Assembly: GCA_038323475.1 (NCBI GenBank)
Contig: JBBQHA010000180.1
Coordinates: 1-5,683, forward strand
Reading direction: 5' to 3'
DNA length: 5,683 nt
Source of the DNA: SZAS-103 sp038323475
Lineage (GTDB): Bacteria; Pseudomonadota; Gammaproteobacteria; Xanthomonadales; Xanthomonadaceae
Shown here: in pieces, positions 1-4,640 of the stretch
Numbering within the stretch: the first letter of the stretch is position 1
How the letters are laid out: the number at the start of each line of letters is the position of its first letter
Program-made: the position numbers and the translations under genes
Notes under the pieces: model-generated
Seen by the model: only the letters and a program-made list of their open reading frames with translations
What the model was told of the DNA's origin: nothing
Database searches by the model: none

Positions 1-25
1 AGACCGAAAGTATCAGGAGTGATTT

Positions 26-235
26 ATGTCGGATCGTCAGATGGGCACCGTGAAATGGTTCAACGACGCCAAGGGTTTTGGCTTCATCGCCCGCGATAAC
101 GGCGAGGACGTGTTCGTACACTTCCGCGCGATCCAGGGCACGGGCTTCAAGAGCCTCAAGGAAGGCCAGAAAGTCAGCTTCAAGGTCGTGCAGGGCCAGA
201 AAGGCCTGCAGGCTGAAGAAGTCGAGCCGATGTAA
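26..235 (+). CDS. Cold-shock protein, CspA family
   Basis: Single-stranded RNA/DNA-binding cold-shock domain protein of 69 residues, the usual length for the family. Such proteins act in the cytoplasm as RNA chaperones that melt secondary structure; some are cold-induced and others constitutive, and the sequence does not say which this is. The opening MGTVKWFN (residues 6-13) is diagnostic. RNP1 is KGFGFI (16-21) and RNP2 is VFVHF (29-33), which supply the aromatic and basic binding surface. RNP2 is followed by Arg34 where Ser is usual. The start at 26 is chosen over the in-frame Met at 41 because AGGAG (15-19) lies 6 nt upstream of it. The promoter lies outside the window, so any long cold-responsive leader cannot be seen. 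The gene stands alone and is closed by a strong terminator. Confidence 0.97.
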   Translation: MSDRQMGTVKWFNDAKGFGFIARDNGEDVFVHFRAIQGTGFKSLKEGQKVSFKVVQGQKGLQAEEVEPM

Positions 236-259
236 GCTCAACCCGGCGCAGAACAATCG

Positions 260-291
260 AAACCCGGAGCGGCGACGCTTCGGGTTTTTTT
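260..291 (+). terminator. Intrinsic terminator of the cold-shock gene
   Basis: A 12-bp stem with one G-U pair (260-271 with 276-287) is closed by a GCGA loop (272-275), a stable GNRA tetraloop. The 3' arm runs into seven consecutive T (285-291). It begins 25 bp after the stop codon. The opposite strand has no U-rich tail here, so it should act only on plus-strand transcription. Confidence 0.93.
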
Positions 292-315
292 GACGTACGT
301 GGACGCACTTACGTC
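292..315. repeat. Imperfect inverted repeat just after the terminator
   Basis: GACGTA (292-297) pairs with TACGTC (310-315). After one mismatch (298/309), GTG (299-301) pairs with CAC (306-308), leaving the loop GACG. It abuts the T-run of the terminator and has no T-run of its own on either strand, so it is not a second intrinsic terminator. The left arm contains the palindrome ACGTACGT (293-300). Function unknown; it could be a protein-binding dyad or chance in GC-rich DNA. Confidence 0.4.
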
Positions 316-360
316 GCGGGCGCAGGACGCGCACGCGCGACGCGCGCGGAAAACCCCCAA

Positions 361-392
361 CGAGAAACGGCCGGCGTAAGGCCGGCCCTCTC
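361..392 (-). terminator. Probable intrinsic terminator of the lipoprotein gene
   Basis: On the minus strand GGCCGGC (387-381) and GCCGGCC (375-369) form a 7-bp all-GC stem around a 5-nt loop. Flanking AGAG-type bases (392-389 with 365-362) can extend it beyond a small internal loop. The tail on the minus strand is GTTTCTC, then a GGGGGTTTT stretch, so it is only moderately U-rich. It starts about 22 bp beyond the stop of the minus-strand lipoprotein gene, the expected place. Confidence 0.6.
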
Positions 393-414
393 GCACTGGA
401 CCGGTGCTTCGCGA

Positions 415-867
415 TCAGCGGATCAATCGCGCCCTGCCGCCTTCGATGGAGACGTACGAACCCTCGCGGATGCCGGCGGGATCGCGCTGGTTGATGATCA
501 GGCGGCGGCCATCGTCCATGTGCACGTAGATGTCGAAAGTCGTCGCGCCGTTGTTGTCCTTCTCGACCTCGTTTCCGACCGCGGCGCCGGCGACCACGCC
601 CACCACCGTTGCGGCCTTGCGGCCATCGCCCTTGCCGACCTGGTTGCCGAGCACGCCGCCGACGATGCCGCCGATCACGGCGCCCGCGCCACTGGAGTGG
701 CGCTGGCCGTAGATCTGTTCGATGCGTTCGACGCGACCGCAACTTTCGCATCGCGTGCTGTAACTGTTTTCGTAATTGCCCTGCGGCGGGCCGTTGTAGC
801 TGGGCGATGTCGCGCAGGCGGACAAGGCGATCGTCAGTGCGACGGCAGGTATCAGGCGCAAGTTCAT
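415..867 (-). CDS. Glycine-zipper 2TM-domain lipoprotein
   Basis: Predicted outer-membrane lipoprotein of 150 residues, in the broad group of glycine-zipper 2TM / 17-kDa-antigen (SlyB-like) envelope proteins. Residues 1-17 form a short signal peptide ending in the lipobox LSAC, with Cys18 as the lipidated residue. Ala19 follows, which is compatible with outer-membrane sorting. A low-complexity linker rich in Asn, Tyr and Gly carries a CxxC pair (Cys40, Cys43). Two Gly/Ala-rich helices, about 60-78 and 86-101 with GxxxG spacing, form the glycine zipper. The C-terminal part (108-150) is a small beta-rich domain. The start at 867 has AGGAG 6 nt upstream; reading further upstream in frame would bury the signal peptide. 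It lies downstream of the cytochrome gene on the same strand with a 137-bp gap and may share its transcript. Exact function is unknown; the family is linked to envelope integrity. Confidence 0.93.
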   Translation of the reverse strand: MNLRLIPAVALTIALSACATSPSYNGPPQGNYENSYSTRCESCGRVERIEQIYGQRHSSGAGAVIGGIVGGVLGNQVGKGDGRKAATVVGVVAGAAVGNEVEKDNNGATTFDIYVHMDDGRRLIINQRDPAGIREGSYVSIEGGRARLIR

Positions 868-873
868 GTGCAA

Positions 874-878
874 CTCCT
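874..878 (-). promoter_or_regulatory. Ribosome binding site fixing the lipoprotein start
   Basis: AGGAG on the minus strand, 6 nt from the ATG at 867. It decides the start against a much longer in-frame reading that runs back to 1242 through the cytochrome gene. A near-palindrome around ATTCGAAT (883-890) sits just upstream. Confidence 0.85.
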
Positions 879-1004
879 CAGGATTCGAATTCCGGGCCAT
901 CCGACGCTCGGCGGCGCAACGCGACAGTAGGCGTCGCGTGCTGAATGCGGGTCGACTGGGACAACGGAATATCCGCGGCAGATGCAACGATCCGACGGTA
1001 TCGG

Positions 1005-1403
1005 TCAGTTCTTGAACTCGTCGTGGCAGGCCTTGCACTCGTGGCCGATCTTGGTTTTCGCCGCGGCGACAGCGGCGCAGTCGGCCGGTGGCACCGCAAG
1101 CAGCGTGTCCAGGCTGGCGCGCAGATTGCTGGACTTCTGGCGGAAGTCCTGTTCCTTTTCGATCGGCAGGAAGACCGGCTCGATGTCGTTCGAGAGGGAC
1201 CGCAGCGCCTGCAGGTGCGGCAGGTTGTCGGTGACCGCACAATGGTTCTGGTCGATGTTCGTTTGCAGCGCCTTCATGTGGAACTGCTGCAGGCCCATCA
1301 ACCCCTCCGCCAGGTGGGGGCCGCTGTTGAGGGCATTCATGGCCATCACTGTGCCGATGATGCCGATGGCCAGGCCCAGCACGATCAAGAGCGCGTAACG
1401 CAT
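1005..1403 (-). CDS. Membrane-anchored c-type cytochrome, class II-like
   Basis: Small monoheme cytochrome c of 132 residues. Residues 3-22 are a hydrophobic N-terminal segment without a clear cleavage site, so it is either an uncleaved anchor or a signal peptide. The rest would lie in the periplasm. The heme site is C123-K-A-C126-H127, only five residues from the C-terminus. The preceding 90 residues look helical, as in cytochrome c' / class II folds where heme attaches on the last helix. His42, Met43 or Met36 could be the distal ligand, but this cannot be decided here. Two further cysteines (55 and 109) could form a disulfide. The start has GGAGG (1409-1413) 5 nt upstream. It diverges from tcdA and lies upstream of the lipoprotein gene. 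Its redox partner is unknown; no oxidase or reductase gene is nearby. Confidence 0.85.
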   Translation of the reverse strand: MRYALLIVLGLAIGIIGTVMAMNALNSGPHLAEGLMGLQQFHMKALQTNIDQNHCAVTDNLPHLQALRSLSNDIEPVFLPIEKEQDFRQKSSNLRASLDTLLAVPPADCAAVAAAKTKIGHECKACHDEFKN

Positions 1404-1443
1404 TTCAGCCTCCGGCGAATGGCGGTTTCAGGGATCGAAGCGA

Positions 1444-1461
1444 CCGCACGATATCATGCGG
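1444..1461. promoter_or_regulatory. Near-perfect 18-bp dyad in the divergent cytochrome/tcdA spacer
   Basis: CCGCA (1444-1448) mirrors TGCGG (1457-1461) around the palindrome GATATC (1450-1455), with one mismatched pair (1449/1456): eight of nine dyad positions match. It lies 40 bp upstream of the cytochrome start and 68 bp upstream of the tcdA start, the usual place for an operator. TATCAT (1452-1457) inside it differs by one base from a sigma-70 -10 box for tcdA, but no good -35 box is visible. Calling it an operator is inference. Confidence 0.4.
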
Positions 1462-1529
1462 CCTCGATGAATCGTGGCGCATGCAGGGCATCAGCGGCAG
1501 ACGCACGTCCCACGGCACGGAACCATGGC

Positions 1530-2333
1530 ATGGAACGCAGGCAAAAGCTCTATCGCGAACGCTTCGCCGGCATCGACCGCCTCTACGGCCGAGGCGCCGC
1601 GCTGCGGCTGGGCGGATCCCATGTCGCGGTGGTGGGTTTGGGCGGCGTGGGTTCATGGGCGGTCGAGGCGCTCGCGCGCAGTGGGGTGGGACGGCTGACG
1701 GTGATCGACGCGGACGATGTGTGCCTGTCGAACACGAGCCGCCAGTTGCATGCGCTCGACGGCCAGTACGGACGCAACAAGGGCACGGTGCTGGCCGAGC
1801 GCGCGCTCGCGATCAACCCGGTGATCCATGTCGATGTCGTGCAGGAATTCCTGATCGCGGCGAATCTCGAAGCAATGCTCGCGCGGGGATTCGATCTGGT
1901 CATCGACGCCTGCGACAGCGTTCGCACAAAGCTTGATCTCGTGGTTGCCTGCAAGCGCCGCAAACTGCCGCTGGTCGTGGTCGGTTCCGCAGGCGGCCGC
2001 ACCGACCCGACCCTCGTTCGCGTGCGCGACCTCAGCCGCACCGAGCACGACGCGCTGCTCGCGCTGATGCGCAAGCGCCTGCGCGCTGACCACGGATTTC
2101 CGCGTAACGCCGACCGCTACTTCGGCATACCTGCCGTGTATTCGATGGAGAACGTGAAGTACCCGCATCCGGACGGCAGCGTCAGCGGCGTGCGCCCGAA
2201 ACTCGCGCCGGATGCGGCGCTCAAGCTCGATTGCGGTGGCGGGCTCGGCGCGGCGACGCATGTGACGGGTGCGTTCGCGTTCGCGGCGGTAGGGCGGGGA
2301 CTGGAGTTGCTGTTGAAGGGATCGGCGAAGTAG
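1530..2333 (+). CDS. tcdA: tRNA threonylcarbamoyladenosine dehydratase TcdA (CsdL/YgdL)
   Basis: ATP-dependent E1-like enzyme that dehydrates t6A at position 37 of ANN-decoding tRNAs to cyclic t6A; in E. coli it works with the CsdA-CsdE sulfur relay. The 267 residues match the family's usual length of about 268. The N-terminus has the typical RFAGIDRLYG (11-20). The Rossmann nucleotide loop is GLGGVGSW (36-43), and the second strand ends at Asp60, with Asp62 and Asp63 following. The E1 signature residues Asn68, Arg71, Gln72 and Lys84 are present, then IDACD (125-129), and later GSAGGRTDPT. No E1-type catalytic cysteine is expected in this family. The start at 1530 is chosen by family alignment from memory. 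Its ribosome site is weak (GGA about 8 nt upstream), and an in-frame ATG at 1467 would add 21 residues of unconserved sequence. No csdA or csdE is nearby. Confidence 0.95.
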   Translation: MERRQKLYRERFAGIDRLYGRGAALRLGGSHVAVVGLGGVGSWAVEALARSGVGRLTVIDADDVCLSNTSRQLHALDGQYGRNKGTVLAERALAINPVIHVDVVQEFLIAANLEAMLARGFDLVIDACDSVRTKLDLVVACKRRKLPLVVVGSAGGRTDPTLVRVRDLSRTEHDALLALMRKRLRADHGFPRNADRYFGIPAVYSMENVKYPHPDGSVSGVRPKLAPDAALKLDCGGGLGAATHVTGAFAFAAVGRGLELLLKGSAK

Positions 2334-2465
2334 ACAAGCTTGGCGAGTACCGATCGATGCGCTCAACGGCGAAGGCTCACATGCAATTGACTCGTTCGGC
2401 GCGGCAAGCTGATGCGTTGTGAGTAGTAGCAGTCATCGACCCGGCCGATGAAAACGACCACGACA

Positions 2466-2477
2466 GCGATCGATCGC
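2466..2477. repeat. 12-bp perfect palindrome GCGATCGATCGC
   Basis: Self-complementary over all 12 bases, built of overlapping CGATCG units. It lies in the gene-free stretch after tcdA. Whether it binds a protein is unknown. Confidence 0.6.
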
Positions 2478-2555
2478 GGGTTGCCCCTTGCTGCTGGGTG
2501 ATGATGGCCGAAAACGGCGAGAAGGCATCGGGGTCGCGTGCTAGCGTTCCAATCG

Positions 2556-2582
2556 ATGTCCGCCAAACCGATCCGCGGACAT
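2556..2582. repeat. 8-bp perfect inverted repeat with 11-nt spacer
   Basis: ATGTCCGC (2556-2563) is mirrored exactly by GCGGACAT (2575-2582). Outer TTCC (2547-2550) and GGAA (2583-2586) can pair beyond a one-sided 5-nt bulge. No T-run follows on either strand, so it is not an intrinsic terminator. It overlaps and competes with the larger fold at 2560-2614. Confidence 0.6.
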
Positions 2583-2614
2583 GGAATCGCCACTGCAGCG
2601 GTTTGTTCGGGCGG
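2560..2614 (+). repeat. Bulged inverted repeat weakly resembling an integron attC site
   Basis: CCGCC (2560-2564) pairs with GGCGG (2610-2614), and AAACCG (2565-2570) with CGGTTT (2599-2604). The bases GTTCG (2605-2609) are left out on one side only. Two outer boxes with extrahelical bases are a feature of attC sites. GCCAAAC (2562-2568) matches RYYYAAC at six of seven positions, and GTTCGGG (2605-2611) matches GTTRRRY at five of seven. On the minus strand AACAAACCGCTGCAG recalls the left end of many attC repeats. The inner arms pair poorly and no integrase is in the window, so a decayed site or chance are both open. Confidence 0.25.
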
Positions 2615-2626
2615 GTGCCGTGCGTC

Positions 2627-2640
2627 CCGGCGATCGCCGG
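2627..2640. repeat. 14-bp perfect palindrome, with a small hairpin beside it
   Basis: CCGGCGATCGCCGG is self-complementary over 14 bases. Twelve bases on, CCCGC (2652-2656) and GCGGG (2660-2664) form a 5-bp hairpin with a GAT loop. GCAGCG occurs on both sides (2595-2600 and 2642-2647). No GTAG-type REP head is visible, so I do not call it a REP element. Confidence 0.55.
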
Positions 2641-2750
2641 TGCAGCGCGATCCCGCGATGCGGGGGAGTTCCTGAAGCGGCCGTCGTGAAACCGGACCAC
2701 GGTTGGTGGAACGATGGAGCGGAATAGGTCGGGTCGGATTGAAAAGAACC

Positions 2751-2755
2751 GGGAG
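2751..2755 (+). promoter_or_regulatory. Ribosome binding site fixing the start at 2762
   Basis: GGGAG lies 6 nt upstream of the ATG at 2762. An alternative in-frame ATG at 2714 has only a GGTGGA element 3 nt away, too close to work well. The later start is therefore preferred, which removes 16 residues from the longest reading. Confidence 0.7.
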
Positions 2756-2761
2756 TCGACA

Positions 2762-3397
2762 ATGGACAAGAACGCCAGGGTACATCCCAGGTTCGGGCGC
2801 ATGATCATGTGCACCGAAGCGGCCTCCGCGCGAATGATGTTCGGCTTGTTGTTCTGGGCCGGGAGATCCGGCGTGGAAGTCTACGAACACGGACTGGTGC
2901 TGAACCACCGGAAGAAGCGTGAAGAGCTTCCGCTGGAATCGATCCGGACGTTCTCGGCATCCATCGTCAGAGCCCGCGAAAGCGGCCATCACGACCACGC
3001 GACTGCGACGATCGTGTTCGCGAAATCCGATGGCGGGACGACTTGCGTCGGCGCGAACATCAGGAAGGACGATCGATCCTGGATGAATGCGTGCCTGCAC
3101 GTCGGGTTGTTGCTCGCTGAACGCCTGAGGCAGCAGGTCCAGTCCGAAGGAAAAGTGGCTTGGGTGAACGGCGTCGCGCTTTCGAAACAGGGAATCCATG
3201 CCTCGGGAAAATTCGCGGGCGGAAATGCGCAGGAGATCGTCATTCCATATGCCGCGGTTCGCAGGCGCCGGATGGACGACTTCAAGCTGCACCTGGACGG
3301 CGACAACGCAGGCACGCCATCCGAGTTGGTGATCGACTGCTCGGAGGAAGGCTTCTTCCCGGGTTTCGGCCTGGTCGAGCAATTGGCTGCCGCGTAG
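2762..3397 (+). CDS. Uncharacterised protein with two similar beta-rich halves
   Basis: 211 residues that I do not recognise with confidence. There is no signal peptide and no clear membrane helix; a short hydrophobic patch (26-33) is the only candidate, so it is probably cytoplasmic. The chain looks like two related lobes. GVEVYEHGLVLNHR (37-50), followed by ELPLESIRTF (55-64), is echoed by GVALSKQGIHASG (137-149), then EIVIPYAAVRRRR (158-170). That pattern, strand-turn-strand then a charged 'LP/IP..I/V' strand, is typical of PH-like or DUF6585-like domains. Each lobe ends in a helix (108-128 and 200-211). His76, His77 and His79 form a small cluster. Codons such as AGG and AGA occur early, unlike the neighbours. 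Plus-strand third positions are GC-rich as expected for real coding, so the 352-codon minus-strand frame over it is a shadow. It stands alone, after 428 bp without genes. Confidence 0.75.
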   Translation: MDKNARVHPRFGRMIMCTEAASARMMFGLLFWAGRSGVEVYEHGLVLNHRKKREELPLESIRTFSASIVRARESGHHDHATATIVFAKSDGGTTCVGANIRKDDRSWMNACLHVGLLLAERLRQQVQSEGKVAWVNGVALSKQGIHASGKFAGGNAQEIVIPYAAVRRRRMDDFKLHLDGDNAGTPSELVIDCSEEGFFPGFGLVEQLAAA

Positions 3398-3424
3398 AAC
3401 AACGCGACGCTGCCCCTTCATGTT

Positions 3425-3453
3425 CGCATTCGACCTCGCCAGGGAAGAATGCG
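3425..3453. terminator. Hairpin between convergent genes, possible two-way terminator
   Basis: CGCATTC (3425-3431) is mirrored exactly by GAATGCG (3447-3453). Inside, CCT (3434-3436) pairs with AGG (3441-3443) around CGCC. It lies in the 63-bp gap between a plus-strand and a minus-strand stop codon, where a shared terminator would be expected. Neither side has a U-rich tail, so intrinsic termination would be weak. Confidence 0.35.
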
Positions 3454-3460
3454 CCCGGCT

Positions 3461-4270
3461 TCACTTGTCCGGCGGCAGCGGTTCCCGTCCCACGCCGGGA
3501 TGATGCTTTCGGGGCAACCCGAACAGGCGTGCAGCGTTGTCGCTGGTCGCGTCCGCCAGCGTGTCCGGCGACTCGGCACGCAATGCGGCGACGCAATCCC
3601 GCACGACGGTCAACCGCGCAGGCTCATTGCGCTCGCCACGATGGAAAGCATCCGGCTGGTCCGGCGCATCGGTTTCCAGCAACAGGAACTCGACCGGCAT
3701 CGACGCAACAATCCGTCGCAGCCGTTGCGCGCGCTCGTAGGTGACGGGTCCGCCGATGCCGAGGCAGAAACCGAGCTTCCACAACTGTTCTGCCTGCTGC
3801 TCGCTGCCGGAAAAGCTGTGGACGACGCCGCGCAGGCCACCGATGCGACGCAGCGTGGCGATCACCGCATCGACGGCCTTGCGTGCGTGGACGATGACCG
3901 GGAGGTCGAAGTCGCGCGCGATCTTCAGTTGCTCCTCGAAGTAGAACTGTTGCCGATCCGCATCGAGTCCCTGGACGTGGAAGTCGAGCCCGCATTCGCC
4001 GACCGCGACCGCGCGTTCGGTCGTGAGCAGGGCGCGCAACGCACCGACATGTTCGTCGCGGTGTTCGGCAAGGAACATCGGATGCATGCCGTACGCTGGA
4101 TGCAATCCCGAACTTTCGGTGCACAGGGCGCCGAGCTTCGCCCAGCCGCTGGCGGTGACCGCGGGAATCACCTGTGCCATCACGCCGGCGGCCCGGGCGC
4201 GTGCGATCACGGTATCGCGGTCGACGTCGAATTCGGGTGCGTCGAGGTGGCAATGGCTGTCGATCAGCAT
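3461..4270 (-). CDS. TatD family metal-dependent hydrolase (YjjV-like)
   Basis: TIM-barrel metallohydrolase of the TatD family, 269 residues, the usual size. Characterised relatives have DNase or 3'-5' exonuclease activity; the cellular substrate of the YjjV branch is not settled. Metal and catalytic residues are in place: H6 and H8 in DSHCHLD, GMHP with His63, Glu92 in VGECGLDF, His128 in VIVHAR, His151 in VVHSFSG, and Asp201 in LLLETDAPD. The run SFSGSEQQAE and the IGGPVTY segment resemble E. coli YjjV more than TatD or YcfH. The start at 4270 gives the canonical MLIDSHCHLD opening; an in-frame ATG 66 nt upstream would overlap the preceding gene and adds unconserved residues. The ribosome site is poor, which fits translational coupling to the gene ending 13 nt upstream. 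The two are likely one operon. Confidence 0.93.
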   Translation of the reverse strand: MLIDSHCHLDAPEFDVDRDTVIARARAAGVMAQVIPAVTASGWAKLGALCTESSGLHPAYGMHPMFLAEHRDEHVGALRALLTTERAVAVGECGLDFHVQGLDADRQQFYFEEQLKIARDFDLPVIVHARKAVDAVIATLRRIGGLRGVVHSFSGSEQQAEQLWKLGFCLGIGGPVTYERAQRLRRIVASMPVEFLLLETDAPDQPDAFHRGERNEPARLTVVRDCVAALRAESPDTLADATSDNAARLFGLPRKHHPGVGREPLPPDK

Positions 4271-4283
4271 GCGGATACAGGGC

Positions 4284-4481
4284 TCAGGGATTCGGGTCGC
4301 GGCGATTGCGCCAGCTTGCGAACAGCAAGGTGCCAAGCCCGAGCATGATTTCGTCGAGGAACGGGATCGGGTCGGGCACGACCAGGTCGACCGCGAACAG
4401 GCCCAGGGTGATCAGGAACAGGGTGGGGAAGCGCAACCGGCCGGCATAGGCCAGCAGGGCGCGCTTGATCGGATTGCGCAT
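4284..4481 (-). CDS. Small two-helix membrane protein, DUF6116-like
   Basis: 65 residues with a basic N-terminus (KR and RLR), two hydrophobic segments (about 18-36 and 39-57) and a basic tail WRNRRD. The PDPIPFLDE turn (36-44) joins the helices. With positive charge at both ends it would form a hairpin in the inner membrane with both termini in the cytoplasm. I recall this pattern (AYAGRLRFPTLFL, then DEI.LGL.TLL.ASW) as the DUF6116 family of Xanthomonadaceae; its function is unknown. It is the first gene of a pair with the TatD hydrolase, 13 nt apart. The ribosome site is weak (GGGA), and the start codon lies in an inverted repeat (4479-4531). Confidence 0.85.
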   Translation of the reverse strand: MRNPIKRALLAYAGRLRFPTLFLITLGLFAVDLVVPDPIPFLDEIMLGLGTLLFASWRNRRDPNP

Positions 4482-4531
4482 GGCGATCCCGGTGGGTGGT
4501 CGGGTTCCAACCTATCACGCCAATCGCCATG
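4479..4531 (-). repeat. 9-bp inverted repeat covering the start codon of the DUF6116-like gene
   Basis: CATGGCGAT (4479-4487) is mirrored exactly by ATCGCCATG (4523-4531) with a 35-nt spacer. In a minus-strand transcript beginning upstream of 4531, the upstream arm could pair with ATCGCCATG and cover the start codon. The long loop makes this weak; a regulatory role is inference. Confidence 0.4.
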
Positions 4532-4566
4532 GCCTGTGCGGGGTTACGGCGCCGCGAGCCGCCGGG

Positions 4567-4572
4567 TAGAAT
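4567..4572 (+). promoter_or_regulatory. Candidate -10 box for glutaryl-CoA dehydrogenase
   Basis: TAGAAT differs by one base from the sigma-70 -10 consensus and lies 68 bp upstream of the start codon. The sequence 17 bp upstream (TTACGG, 4544-4549) is a poor -35 box. The leader that would follow has no clear Shine-Dalgarno sequence before the ATG. Confidence 0.35.
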
Positions 4573-4640
4573 ACGCGGTCCCTGCTGCAAGCCCCTTTGC
4601 CAACCTCCTTGGCCCACCGCTACTTTCCGGTCCCGATCCC

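Larger units (their letters stand above)
2334..2761. other. 428-bp gene-free stretch with several palindromes
   Basis: No reading frame here has both a credible ribosome site and a recognisable protein. The best plus-strand frame (2498-2689, 63 codons) lacks a Shine-Dalgarno site and a sensible composition. No intrinsic terminator follows tcdA. The stretch holds perfect palindromes at 2466-2477 and 2627-2640, inverted repeats at 2556-2582 and 2560-2614, and a short hairpin at 2652-2664. CGATCG recurs at 2351, 2467, 2471 and 2631. A plain reading is a long leader and promoter region for the gene at 2762; decayed mobile DNA is the alternative. Confidence 0.55.

Noticed and set aside
415..1242. 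Minus-strand extension of the lipoprotein frame to 275 codons
   Set aside because: It would place the signal peptide and lipobox in mid-protein and overlap the cytochrome gene; a strong ribosome site supports the start at 867.
945..2333. A 462-codon plus-strand frame that runs into tcdA
   Set aside because: Its first 195 codons are antisense to the cytochrome gene and the divergent spacer, with no recognisable protein; tcdA begins at 1530 by family length and motifs.
2334..2400. Intrinsic terminator for tcdA
   Set aside because: Only a short CAAGCTTG palindrome (2335-2342) follows the stop, with no stem plus T-run.
2627..2664. REP/BIME-type element
   Set aside because: Palindrome plus hairpin look suggestive, but there is no GTAG head or repeated copy in the window and no RAYT transposase.
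2498..2689. A 63-codon plus-strand frame in the gene-free stretch
   Set aside because: No ribosome site before its ATGs, no recognisable composition, and it runs through the palindromes and inverted repeats.
2363..3421. A 352-codon minus-strand frame over the gene at 2762
   Set aside because: No recognised domain, composition typical of an antisense shadow in GC-rich DNA, and the plus strand has a ribosome site and proper third-position bias.
3449..4348. A 299-codon plus-strand frame opposite the TatD gene
   Set aside because: The minus strand carries all TatD catalytic motifs; this frame is its mirror, with no motifs of its own.
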